Shown: positions 22,882-32,083 of the stretch, one piece after another
Numbering within the stretch: the stretch's first letter is position 1
Layout: the number at the start of each line of letters is the position of its first letter
Assembly: GCF_001999985.1 (NCBI RefSeq)
Contig: NZ_CP019645.1
Span: forward strand, 992,001-1,056,000
Direction of reading: 5' to 3'
Source: Helicobacter bilis
GTDB taxonomy: Bacteria > Campylobacterota > Campylobacteria > Campylobacterales > Helicobacteraceae
DNA length: 64,000 bases
Program-made: the position numbers and the translations under genes
Notes under the pieces: generated by a model
The model's input: the letters and a program-made list of their open reading frames with translations, nothing else
What the model was told of the DNA's origin: nothing
The model's database searches: none

Positions 22882-22919
22882 ATTCTAGCATAAAAAAGTT
22901 GAATTTTTGTTTTTTTTTT
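22882..22919 (-). promoter_or_regulatory. Candidate autotransporter promoter with upstream poly-A tract
   Basis: On the minus strand TGCTAGAAT is an extended -10-like element, about 40 bases before the start codon. A run of ten A (22910-22919) lies about 22 bases upstream of it, where a -35 or spacer element would be. Length changes there could alter expression. Confidence 0.4.
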
Positions 22920-23099
22920 GTAAATGTGGCTGTTTTATGGATTTTTGCTTTTTTTGTTTATTAATCTTAGAGTTTGTAGGGGATATTTCGCTTCGCTTAA
23001 TATGGCAATTAAAGATGTTTTGTTTTCGCTTAGTATGACAAAAAAAGTAATATGACAAGGGATTAAATCTTAAAATGATAATAATTTATAACCTATGTG

Positions 23100-24257
23100 T
23101 TAGATAATTCTATTAGCATTTAATGTAGAGACAAGCTCTATCATCATTTCTTCTTGCATGTTGCTTGTGAGAGAGATTCTAAGTCGTGCTGTGTTTGGTG
23201 GGACACTTGGGGTTTTAATCGCTGGGGCAAAAAAGCCTTTATGACTAAGTTTATCGGCAAGTAAAAGGGCGTTTTCATTTGTATGGGCTATGAGTGATAG
23301 AATCTGTGCTTCACCCATTAAGCTTATATTATATTTCGCACACTCTTTGCGTAATAGCTCACTTAGATTTAATAGATGTTTTCTTCTATTTTGCATGGAT
23401 TTAAGCTTTTGAAATACAAAAAGATTCCATGCTACATTTATAGGTGCGATGGCGGTTGAGTAGATAAAGCCCCTTGCTTTATTAATAAAAAAGTCTTTGA
23501 GATGAGGTGAGCAAATCATACACGCCCCAAAAGACCCAATCGCCTTACCAAAAGTATAGACTAAAAAATCAATAGAATTTTCATAGCCTAGACTAGCTAA
23601 ACCCAGTCCATTTTCACCAAATACCCCAACGCTATGGGCTTCATCAAGATAGAGCATGACATTACTATATTGCTGTTTAAACGCACAGAGAGAATCTAGC
23701 TGTGCTAAGTCGCCATCCATGCTAAAAAGCCCCTCACTCACAATAATAATGCTTTCATATTGATCATGTGTTTTTTCTAAGATACTTGCAAGAGATTGCA
23801 TATCATTATGAGCGTATCGCATAAAGCGTTTTCCACCAAGCCTTAAGCCATCGATAATGCTTGCATGCACGAATTTATCCACGACAAACAATACATTACT
23901 AAACTCGCTTAGGGCTTGCATACAAGAGATATTAAGATGATAGCCGCTATTAAAGAGTAGGCATGACTTATTACGGAATTGTGAGGCGATGTAATCTTCT
24001 AATTGTGTAAAGATTCTATAATTTCCACTTAGACTACGCGATGAAGTGCTACCTAAAAGTAAGCTTTCTTTATCTATCGTATCAAAAAATTCCTCTCTCA
24101 ACTCCCTATCAGTAGCAATACCTAAATAATCATTGCTAGAGAGATTTAGCATTCTCTTATTATCTTTTATGATATATATGCCATCGTGCTGTATATCTTG
24201 CAGTGTGCGTAGATTGTTATCATCTTTTAGGGCTTGTAGTATTTTTGTAGCCTGCAT
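23100..24257 (-). CDS. bioF: 8-amino-7-oxononanoate synthase
   Basis: This PLP enzyme of biotin synthesis condenses pimeloyl-ACP/CoA with alanine. It has the substrate-binding DEAHSVGVFG, the PLP-lysine region VYTFGKAIGSFGA and the N-terminal MLNLSSNDYLG. The frame extends to 24278, but the ATG at 24257 has AAAAGGA at ideal spacing and gives 385 residues, standard for BioF. It is transcribed divergently from bioA, with about 85 bases between the two starts. Confidence 0.93.
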   Translation of the reverse strand: MQATKILQALKDDNNLRTLQDIQHDGIYIIKDNKRMLNLSSNDYLGIATDRELREEFFDTIDKESLLLGSTSSRSLSGNYRIFTQLEDYIASQFRNKSCLLFNSGYHLNISCMQALSEFSNVLFVVDKFVHASIIDGLRLGGKRFMRYAHNDMQSLASILEKTHDQYESIIIVSEGLFSMDGDLAQLDSLCAFKQQYSNVMLYLDEAHSVGVFGENGLGLASLGYENSIDFLVYTFGKAIGSFGACMICSPHLKDFFINKARGFIYSTAIAPINVAWNLFVFQKLKSMQNRRKHLLNLSELLRKECAKYNISLMGEAQILSLIAHTNENALLLADKLSHKGFFAPAIKTPSVPPNTARLRISLTSNMQEEMMIELVSTLNANRII

Positions 24258-24343
24258 TCTTTTCCTTTTTATTGGCATTGCAAAAAATGCGATTTTTAGT
24301 TACTATTTTACTATAAAGAGATGATTTTATATAAAGGTATTTC

Positions 24344-25630
24344 ATGCAAAATGATAATTTAGCCATGCTTGATTTAGCACATATTTGGCATCCATGCACG
24401 CAGATGAAAGACCATGAGAAATTACCCATTATCCCTATAAAAAGGGCAAAGGGAATCTATCTGTATGACTTTAATGATAAAAGCTATATTGATTGTGTGA
24501 GTAGCTGGTGGGTGAATCTCTTTGGACATTGTAATGACTATATTAATGCAGCGATAAAAGAGCAGCTTGATAATTTAGAGCATGTAATTCTAGCTGGATT
24601 TAGCCACGAGCCTATTATCAATCTATCTAAGCGGCTTTGTGATATGTTACCACAACCACTTAATAAATGCTTTTATGCGGATAATGGATCATCTGCTATT
24701 GAAGTAGCATTGAAAATGAGTTTTCATTATTTTCGTAATCTTAATATTAATCGCAATCTTTTTCTCTCACTCACAAACTCATACCATGGCGAGACAATAG
24801 GGACTTTAAGCGTTGGTGATGTAGCTTTGTATAAAGAGACTTATGCCCCGCTTTTATTAGAATCTTTACGCACAGAAGTCCCAGAAACGCAATTTGGCGA
24901 TTACTCTCATGCACTAGAATCGCTAGAAAAGATTCTAAAAGAGTATGGCGATAGAATCTGTGCGTTTATCCTAGAGCCTTTAATTCAGTGTGCAGGTAAT
25001 ATGCATATGTATAATAAAGATTATATTAAAGATTCGATAGCTTTATGCAGGAAGCATGGAATCCAAATCATTTTTGATGAAATAGCCGTTGGCTTTGGTC
25101 GCACAGGAAGCATGTTTGCACTAGAGCAATGTGGTGTTGTGCCAGATTATCTATGCTTATCAAAGGGGATTAGCGGTGGATATATGCCACTTTCAGTTGT
25201 GATTACTTCAGATTCTATATATGATGTTTTTTATGCGCCATATAGCACATATAAGGCGTTTTTACACTCACATAGCTATACAGGTAACACACTTGCATGT
25301 GCGGCGGCAAATGCGGTGCTTGATATCTTTCAGCAGGAAAATATCATTGAGAAAAATAAGCAATTAAGTCTATTTATGAAAAAGGAATTTGAGATTCTAA
25401 AAGATTCTTCTAAAGTAGTCAATATGCGAATATGCGGTATGGTTATAGCCTTTGATGTTATTACAGATAAAGAGCGACCAAATATATTTATCTTTGAAGA
25501 GGGCTTAAAAAGGGGCTTACTACTTCGCCCACTTGGGAATACAATCTACTTTATGCCCCCTTATGTTATCACGCAAGATTCTATAAGTTATGTTGTGAAA
25601 TGCTTGAGAGAGATTGTTGAGCTGTTGTAA
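24344..25630 (+). CDS. bioA: Adenosylmethionine-8-amino-7-oxononanoate aminotransferase
   Basis: This class III PLP aminotransferase makes 7,8-diaminopelargonate. It has 428 residues. BioA hallmarks are [12 protein letters not shown] near the N-terminus, [35 protein letters not shown] and [13 protein letters not shown], the latter with the PLP lysine. AAAGG precedes the ATG. A TATAAA box lies about 30 bases upstream in the shared bioF/bioA promoter region. Confidence 0.95.
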   Translation: MQNDNLAMLDLAHIWHPCTQMKDHEKLPIIPIKRAKGIYLYDFNDKSYIDCVSSWWVNLFGHCNDYINAAIKEQLDNLEHVILAGFSHEPIINLSKRLCDMLPQPLNKCFYADNGSSAIEVALKMSFHYFRNLNINRNLFLSLTNSYHGETIGTLSVGDVALYKETYAPLLLESLRTEVPETQFGDYSHALESLEKILKEYGDRICAFILEPLIQCAGNMHMYNKDYIKDSIALCRKHGIQIIFDEIAVGFGRTGSMFALEQCGVVPDYLCLSKGISGGYMPLSVVITSDSIYDVFYAPYSTYKAFLHSHSYTGNTLACAAANAVLDIFQQENIIEKNKQLSLFMKKEFEILKDSSKVVNMRICGMVIAFDVITDKERPNIFIFEEGLKRGLLLRPLGNTIYFMPPYVITQDSISYVVKCLREIVELL

Positions 25631-25765
25631 AGGCTTAGAATCTCTTAAATGATGGCAGTAATCTTTGGGGTGATTTGTAGATTTTAAGATACAAACATTT
25701 AGTGTCTATACATAAAACCCCTGTAATTAAGACTTAAAATCACACAAATTAAGATACTATAATAC

Positions 25766-25915
25766 TTAAAATATAGTATAGATAAAAGGTGCGACAGCAG
25801 AGCCTTTTGCCAATACAATTAATACGCCTAAAAATAGCATGATAATAATCACAGGGAAAAGCCAAAACTTTTTTCGTTCCTTTAAAAAAGCCCATAATTC
25901 TTTAATGATATTCAT
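25766..25915 (-). CDS. DUF5989/SxtK-like small membrane peptide
   Basis: This 49-residue peptide opens with MNIIKELWAFLKERKKFW, then a single membrane helix VIIIMLFLGVLIVLA, and ends KGSAVAPFIYTIF. The amphipathic start, one helix and a terminal GSAVAPFIY stretch match the DUF5989 family. That family travels with SxtJ and NodU-type carbamoyltransferases. AAGGAG lies 6 bases before the ATG. It is the last gene of the operon that starts at 31885. Its role is unknown; a scaffold or accessory subunit for the membrane proteins of the operon is a guess. Confidence 0.7.
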   Translation of the reverse strand: MNIIKELWAFLKERKKFWLFPVIIIMLFLGVLIVLAKGSAVAPFIYTIF

Positions 25916-25973
25916 ATTTGCTCCTTATTATGTGTTAGTTGGGTAACCTTGCGGTGTAAAAATATGTTGTTTG

Positions 25974-27392
25974 TCATTCTTGCCCCTTTTTGTTTGGATC
26001 GTCATGTGTAGTATTGGGATTGTGTAATCTACTTGGTTTTATTGTGCCGTTTTTAATTTGTGTGGCAATAAACTCTGCGATTTTTTCATTTGCTAGGGCA
26101 TTTGGGTGCGTATCCCAACGCGAGATTCTGTATTTAAAATGTTCAAAATCGCCATTTTTTACGCGTTCTAAATCCTCTTTATAATCATCACCGATAATTT
26201 CACTTATCGTGTAAAATGGGATACCATCGTTTTTAAGTGTAGTTTGTATGACTTTATCGTATTTGTCTAAAAATTGTGCGTGCATATCATAATCCCAATA
26301 AATCACATAAAGTTTTGCGTTATATTTTTCTTTTAATATCTTGTTGATTTTTCGTATAATGTCAAAATATATGTGGTCTTGTGAGATATTTAGCTTCACT
26401 CTATCCAAATTGGAGGCAAACCCTTTTTCATAAACTTCGTTTTGTAGTAAATCTTTTGACTTGGAACCGGGTTTAATAAGCGGAAAGAAATATTCTCTTG
26501 TATAAGATTCTGCAAGTTGGTCCTTTGTCTTTTTGAGTGTGCTTGCCATACGCTGTATAAAAGATTGTCGCGGTTTGTTTTCTATTATTTTATTTTTTTC
26601 TGTGTCATCATCTTTTCGCCAAAATACCGCCTGTTCTTCATCGCTAAATGTGCCTTGATAAATAATTTCACCATTAATATTTTCATATTTTGGTCCTTTA
26701 AATACGCCTTTTGCTCTGTAAATATGGTGCGGTATAGCCTCATAAATAAAGATATTTTCATCACATTGCCCTAATTCTTTAGAATCTAAATCAAACTCTA
26801 ATCTTGCTAACATTTGATGTGCTCCAGCTGCACCTATACCAAAATTTTTGACATTATATTGTGGTAGATTGTTTTGTAAATATGCGGTTATAGTTTCAGA
26901 ATCTCCAACACCAGAACCATAGACAAATGAGCCACCATAGATATTCAAGCAAGTGCGTGAGTTGGTATTATTATTCGGTGTGAGTCGCAAAGCATTTTCA
27001 TTATGCGTATAGACAATATCATAAATCACTTTGTCATCTACAATCAATTTACCTTTTTCAGAAACTGCTGGGGCAAGGGCATAGCCTAGAATCTTATGCG
27101 GCTGTATGAGTATATCTTTTTTATTTTGTATCTTATAATAAAAAACCCCTTCACTTATCACAACACATATAGGCACAATCGCTATATAAATAAAAGCGAG
27201 TTTTAAGCCTTGAGATGTAGCTCTTTTCGCACAAATAAGTAAAATAATCGCAAAAGCACCGCCAATCCACGCATAAGGCATACTAAAACCAAAATAACGC
27301 AAACATAAACGATCTAGCTTTAGTAGAATCATCACCAGTATAATAAGCCCGATAACCCATACAATAGACTTTATCCATTTATTTTTTAACAC
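25974..27392 (-). CDS. Membrane-anchored SGNH/GDSL-like protein (copy 1)
   Basis: This 472-residue protein has three N-terminal membrane segments (about 8-25, 38-55, 65-82), followed by an SGNH-type extracytoplasmic domain. Block I is YGGSFVYGSG with Ser155. It has Gly where Asp is usual. Later blocks are FGIGAAGAHQ and the C-terminal D427-T-H429-PNA. Such proteins are esterases or O-acetyltransferase-like. The GTG start at 27392 has AAAGGAG at good spacing. A paralogue with the same layout lies two genes upstream (27802-29144). SxtL of saxitoxin clusters is also GDSL-type, but close kinship cannot be judged here. Confidence 0.75.
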   Translation of the reverse strand: MLKNKWIKSIVWVIGLIILVMILLKLDRLCLRYFGFSMPYAWIGGAFAIILLICAKRATSQGLKLAFIYIAIVPICVVISEGVFYYKIQNKKDILIQPHKILGYALAPAVSEKGKLIVDDKVIYDIVYTHNENALRLTPNNNTNSRTCLNIYGGSFVYGSGVGDSETITAYLQNNLPQYNVKNFGIGAAGAHQMLARLEFDLDSKELGQCDENIFIYEAIPHHIYRAKGVFKGPKYENINGEIIYQGTFSDEEQAVFWRKDDDTEKNKIIENKPRQSFIQRMASTLKKTKDQLAESYTREYFFPLIKPGSKSKDLLQNEVYEKGFASNLDRVKLNISQDHIYFDIIRKINKILKEKYNAKLYVIYWDYDMHAQFLDKYDKVIQTTLKNDGIPFYTISEIIGDDYKEDLERVKNGDFEHFKYRISRWDTHPNALANEKIAEFIATQIKNGTIKPSRLHNPNTTHDDPNKKGQE

Positions 27393-27409
27393 AGAATCTC
27401 CTTTGATTT

Positions 27410-27790
27410 TTAAAATTGATTTTTCATACTTACAGGTTGCTTTTGACGAGAGATAAGATAACTATCCTTTTCTTTGTCAAGTCTTGCTCCTAAAACATTG
27501 CGTCCTATTATGCGAAAGACTAGCCCCAAAGGCACAAATACGCAAAAATACAGCACCACCAAAGTTGCACGAGAAATGCACCAGCCAATCACACTCCCAA
27601 GCTTCACTTGTGCGATATAAAGTGGTGTGCTAACTTTGGGATAGACTTGCAAGGCTAAAGCGACACCTAGCCCAATGATCGCCCAGATTCTATAAATGTC
27701 GTGCAATAAGATTCCAGAGAGTAGAAATACCGCAAAAATCCCCGCCCAAATGCCTAAAAATACGCGTAAGTCACTATTGTTTGTCATCAT
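27410..27790 (-). CDS. SxtJ-like membrane protein
   Basis: This 126-residue protein has a hydrophobic pair at about residues 9-45 (including WAIIGLGVALALQVYPK) and another segment at about 63-92 (GWCISRATLVVLYFCVFVPLG). The tail FRIIGRNVLGARLDKEKDSYL is basic. Spacing and the GW...P..L pattern fit SxtJ-family proteins, found next to carbamoyltransferases. Function is unknown. It lies between the two SGNH genes with gaps of 11 and 17 bases. Confidence 0.7.
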   Translation of the reverse strand: MMTNNSDLRVFLGIWAGIFAVFLLSGILLHDIYRIWAIIGLGVALALQVYPKVSTPLYIAQVKLGSVIGWCISRATLVVLYFCVFVPLGLVFRIIGRNVLGARLDKEKDSYLISRQKQPVSMKNQF

Positions 27791-27801
27791 TTCCCTTTTT
27801 T

Positions 27802-29144
27802 TTACTTTTGGATTTTTTCTGTTTTGGAATCTGTTGTTTTTACCGCTTTTATTCTATTTGTTTGTATTATGCTATCTTTTAGATTTAGTGCTAAAAATTT
27901 TGCCAATTCCTTATTTGCAATAGCGTTTGGGTGTTGCTCACACTTATTAATGGAATAATTCTCTCTGGCTATTTTATAATCTTGCAAAATATCACTTACT
28001 AGCATATACCCCCCCCCATTGTAGCCATGTTGCTATTGTTAAACGCTGTATCTAACCATTGTGTAATAGCATTAGATTCTTTAACTTCTAGTTCATCACT
28101 TAAATTATTAGAATCCCATAGTAAAACATAAAGCGGTGCGTTAAGTTGTGTTTTTAGCTCTTTTTGCATTTCTAACATTATGGCAAAATAGAGATTATTG
28201 TATTTCTCATCGTATTTGTATGTATCGCGTGATTGTAAGAATTTATATAGATAGCTTTGTTCTAGGCGATGTTCTATTGATCTTGCAAATTTTGATTTCT
28301 TATTAGTTGTAGTATTTAGCCATTCTAGTTTTTCGCCATTGATTTTAAATCTCGGGGCTTTTGTGCCAACTTCCCATGGTGAGAATCCATTAGCCCTAGA
28401 AATATGCCGTGGCAAACTCTCATAAAGTGCTATTACTTCATCACAATCTTTAATTGTCCTTTTAACCTCACCGCTTAAAAGCAAAGCTAAGGCTTGATGA
28501 GGTCCATATCCATGGAATCCAAAGTTATAAATTTTCATATCGACTTGTTGTCCAAAATAAAATGGCAAACTTTCATTATCATTTAACCCCTCGCCTATGG
28601 TAAAGCTATCGCCAAAAAAGAGAAAGCATTGTTTGCTGTTATTATTTGAACTTTTTGTTTTACGCCAACCAAACTCATTGATATCATAGGAAATATCATA
28701 GATTATAGAGTTATCTTTTTTATTTAGCATTTGTGCAGTAGCTACTATATTTGGTTTTGCCCTATATCCTGTTGTTGTATTAGGCTCATAGTAAGCAGTT
28801 GCATAAATGCCATTAGATTCTAAAACACAATCTTTATCTTTATTGTCTTTATTCTGCAATTTATAGAATCCATATACCTCACCAATGATTACACAAATAG
28901 GCAAAATACTAAAATAAGATAATGCCAACTTCAAGCCTTGTATCTTTGTCTGCCTTGCATAATATACACATAACAATAATAAGAGGGCGCTAATCCATAC
29001 AAATGACATAATGCTAAAATCAAAACGCATTTTAGATATGCGATCAATCTTTAATAAAAGCAAACTTATTAAAATCCACAATACAGAAAACAATAAAACG
29101 CCAATTTTGCCTTGTGTGATTTTATACAATATTTCTTTTCTCAT
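27802..29144 (-). CDS. Membrane-anchored SGNH/GDSL-like protein (copy 2), phase-variable, out of frame as sequenced
   Basis: The upstream part has three membrane segments and a canonical FFGDSFTIG block I. It also has NFGFHGYGPHQA, which aligns with copy 1. It then reads into nine Gs and stops 3 codons later. The other part (28005 to 27802) is in the neighbouring frame and holds the terminal block CEQHPNAIAN, equivalent to DTHPNALAN of copy 1. Ten (or seven) Gs would give one protein of about 447 residues. The catalytic-histidine block is therefore switched on and off. AAGGG lies 6 bases before the ATG at 29144; an in-frame ATG at 29150 is an alternative. Confidence 0.8.
28009..28017 (-). repeat. 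Poly-G tract (9 G) in SGNH gene copy 2
   Basis: Nine C on the plus strand. With nine the frame ends MGGGIC-stop. Ten or seven restore the frame into the HPNA-containing C-terminus. Confidence 0.93.
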
Positions 29145-29160
29145 ATACATCCCTTATTGT

Positions 29161-31885
29161 TTAATCAAGCTCATACTTATCTTTAATATCCCTAAACTTT
29201 GCGATATGCTCTTGTGGCTGATTTTCTTTATAAAGAATAAAATCTTCAACCACTAGCATATCCATCTCCGTCCCCATAAAACACGCATAAGAATCATAAG
29301 GGCTACACACCATAGGCTCGCCCCGCACATTAAAGCTAGTATTCACTAGCACAGGCACACCACTAAGTTTATAAAACTCTTCTATTAAAGCGTAATAACG
29401 CGGATTTGTATCCTTATGCACGCTTTGGATTCTGGCAGAATAGTCAATATGCGTAACACTTGGAATCTCGCTTCGAACGATATTAAGCTTATCTATGCCA
29501 AAAAGCTCTTTTTGCTCTTGTGTGAGTGGGTAGCATTTCTCCCTTTTCACAGGGGCTACAAGCAGCATATATGGGCTAATGTAGTCGCACTCAAACCACT
29601 CATTTATGGCAAAGTCCAGCACACTTGGGGCAAATGGGCGGAAAGATTCTCTGTATTTAATCTTTAGATTCATTGTCTTTTGCATTGTGGTATTGCGTGG
29701 ATCGCCTAGAATGGATCTAGCCCCCAACGCCCTAGGTCCAAACTCACACCGCCCTTGATGCCAGCCCACAACTTTGCCTTGTGTTAGGGCTTTTGCAGTA
29801 AGTGTTTTAATCGTGTCAAAATGATGCTTTTCATAGACTGCGTTTAGGAAATCTAGCGTGGCTTGGACTTCGTCGTTGGAGTAAGACAATCCTAAATAGC
29901 TTCCTTGCATAGAATCTTTTAGCAAAGGCGTTGGCTTTGCCGCGCTTTTGCGGGAGTCTGCGCGGTGGGCTTGCTCATTACCGCTTAGGTAAATCCCTTC
30001 GCCCACCGCTCGCCGCGCGCAACCCACAAAATCATCGGCAAATCCTTCCGCCTGCGACCCTTTTATATTTGTGGCGTTTGAAAACCCCGATTCTAGTTCC
30101 AAAATCTTAGAATTGCTTGGGCTTATCTTTGGCGTTGGCTTTTTGGCTAAAAATGGCGATTGCTTCGGCTCAGTTTCGGTCATTACCGCTTTAGGTAACT
30201 CCCTTGCTTCGCCTTGCAAAGCCCCATTTTTATCACAAAAATCCTGCCGCCTAGTGTCGTTTGTAAAATTGCTGCTTGTTGAAATTTCTGCGTTTTTGTC
30301 AATTCTAGAATCCTTGTCTTGCGTGTTTAGATTCTGGGCGGTGGCATTTTCACACTCAGTTTGCTTGTATTCTTCGCGGATTCTAAGATTTGCGGTATTG
30401 CTTTGTGAAATCGTTTCGCCTTGCGAATGAGACGCACTAGGGTGTGCATCACAGGGAAGCGGGGCGGAAGGATTTTGCAAATGATTACCCAAAGCTGAAT
30501 CCACATTTCTAGGCTGTTTGCGTTCCATATAGTAATACCCTAGCCCACACCCCACCGCACTTCCCGCATCTCCACTTGCCGGCTGTATCCAAATATGATC
30601 GAGTAGCCTTTCTTCTTTGATAAGCTTTTGATAAATCTTGCCATTACCCACGCAGTTTAGCGCGACACCACCACTTAAAACAAGATTCCTACTGCCACTA
30701 AGTCTAGCTGTGGTGCGAGCTAGGGCTATCATTATCTCTTCAGTTACAACTTGCAGGCTTGCAGCTATATCCATATGGATTTGTTCTAGCTTAGATTCTG
30801 GGCTTCTTTGTGCGTGAAAAAGGCTGTCAAACTTGGCATTTGTCATTCTTAGCCCATAGGTGTAAGAGAAATACTTCATATTGAGTGAAAAGCTCCCATC
30901 ATGCTTCATATCAATTAAATGCGTTTTGATAATATCTACAAATTTTGGCTCTCCATAAGGGGCTAAGCCCATCACTTTATATTCACCAGAATTAACCTTA
31001 AAGCCTAGATAATAAGTAAAAGCAGAATACAAAAGCCCTAGAGAATGTGGGAAATGCAGCTCTTGTAAAATCTCAATATGATTATCCACCCCCTTAGCAA
31101 TAGTCGTAGTCGCCCATTCACCTATGCCATCAAGGGTTAGAATCCCAGCATCTCTAAAAGGACTTGGGAAAAATGCGGAACTACAATGGCTTAAATGATG
31201 CTCACTAAAGTAGAGATTATTTAGCACTTTTTGTTTAAATGCTTTAATCTCTTGCTTACTTTTTTGCGGATAGAATTTTTTATACAAAGATTCTAGCTCT
31301 CGTGCGATGGTTTCTTTTAAGAAAAGCTTTGTTGAAAGCCATACAGGAATCGCCTTTACAAAGCTTAGAAAGCCCTTTGGCGCGGTGGCAAAGTAGGTCT
31401 CAAGCAGGCGTTCAAAGGTTAGGAAGGGTTTGTCGTAAAAGACAAAGGAGTCGATAGAATCTAGTGTTAGGGGTGTTGGCTTTGGGTTGGTGGATTGGGC
31501 TTTGCGGGGTATTTGCGGGAGTTGCGAAAAATCGCTGGAGTCATTACCCTTTAGGTAACTCCTATCCCCAAATTGCCCCAAAACACGCAAAGCCCCACCG
31601 CAATTCTTAGAATCGTCTTGGGCTTGAGCGTTATTTTCAAAAGTAGATTCTAAGTTGGTTAAATCTTGTGGAGTGTTTTTAGGGTATTCACCCCCCCCCC
31701 CCCATATAATCGTGGCAGTTGTTATTTATATAGTTTAATGCCGCTTCAATGGATAGTTTAGGAAATGTGCTATCAGCTTTAATGCGAGATAATCGCTCTT
31801 CTTGCAAGGCAAAAAGGATTCTATCATCTTCTAATAGGGCTATGGCACTATCGTGGTAAAAGGCTGAAATACCTAAAATTATCAT
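29161..31885 (-). CDS. NodU/SxtI-type O-carbamoyltransferase, phase-variable, with in-frame repeat insertions
   Basis: Enzymes of this family move carbamoyl from carbamoyl phosphate to a hydroxyl of a sugar or other acceptor. The N-terminal 60 residues (MIILGISAFYHDSAIALL) run into 13 Gs and stop. The body continues in the next frame to 29161. With 12 or 15 Gs the whole reads as one protein (907 residues with G12). The body has the metal-binding SEHHLSHCSSAFF, LTLDGIGEW, GGVALNCVGNGK, GRCEFGPRALGARSI and NTSFNVRGEP. The family is usually about 600 residues. The excess lies in two insertions, one between residue 60 and FVFYDKPF, and one of about 200 residues before QGSYLGLSYSNDE. Both contain a dispersed repeat. 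It is the first gene of the operon. Confidence 0.85.
29975..30003. repeat. Dispersed palindromic repeat, copy A1, inside carbamoyltransferase
   Basis: Plus-strand core TCATTACCGCTTAGGTAA then ATCCCTTCGCCC. Arms TTACC/GGTAA. On the coding strand it reads GEGIYLSGNEQAHRAD, in the same frame as the copy upstream of metY (GEGSLLKANDRAD). Confidence 0.8.
30180..30213. repeat. Dispersed palindromic repeat, copy A2, inside carbamoyltransferase
   Basis: Core TCATTACCGCTTTAGGTAA then CTCCCTTGCTTCGCC. It is read in a different frame from the other copies (ELPKAVMTETE). A GGCGTTGGCTTTTTGG segment lies about 45 bases before it, as in copy A1. Confidence 0.8.
31541..31569. repeat. Dispersed palindromic repeat, copy B, inside carbamoyltransferase near the poly-G tract
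   Basis: Core TCATTACCCTTTAGGTAA then CTCCTATCCCC. Coding-strand reading GDRSYLKGNDSSDFSQ. A GTTGGCTTTGG segment precedes it, giving a KPTP peptide as in A1 and A2. Confidence 0.8.
31691..31703 (-). repeat. Poly-G tract (13 G) in the carbamoyltransferase
   Basis: Thirteen C on the plus strand. The coding strand reads ATG then 12 G then TGA, a stop. Lengths 12 or 15 open the frame into the 809-residue body. The frame between tract and body is open throughout. Confidence 0.95.
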
Positions 31886-32083
31886 TGCTATCCTTTTTTG
31901 CTAATATCTAATATGTGGTAGATTTGAGATTCTAATCGGCGTATTCTAGCATAAAATTATTAAGGCTTATTATTTGTTTCTGTATAACATTACACGCTTT
32001 TACCTTTTGTCATAGTTTATTCAAATATGTTAGAATCTTGCTTTATTTTTTTTGTTAAACAGAATTATTAAGGAAGTAAAAAA

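Noticed and set aside
25766-31885. Saxitoxin biosynthesis
   Set aside because: Only the accessory carbamoylation-type genes resemble the sxt cluster. The polyketide-like starter, amidinotransferase and oxygenase genes are absent, so toxin production is not suggested.
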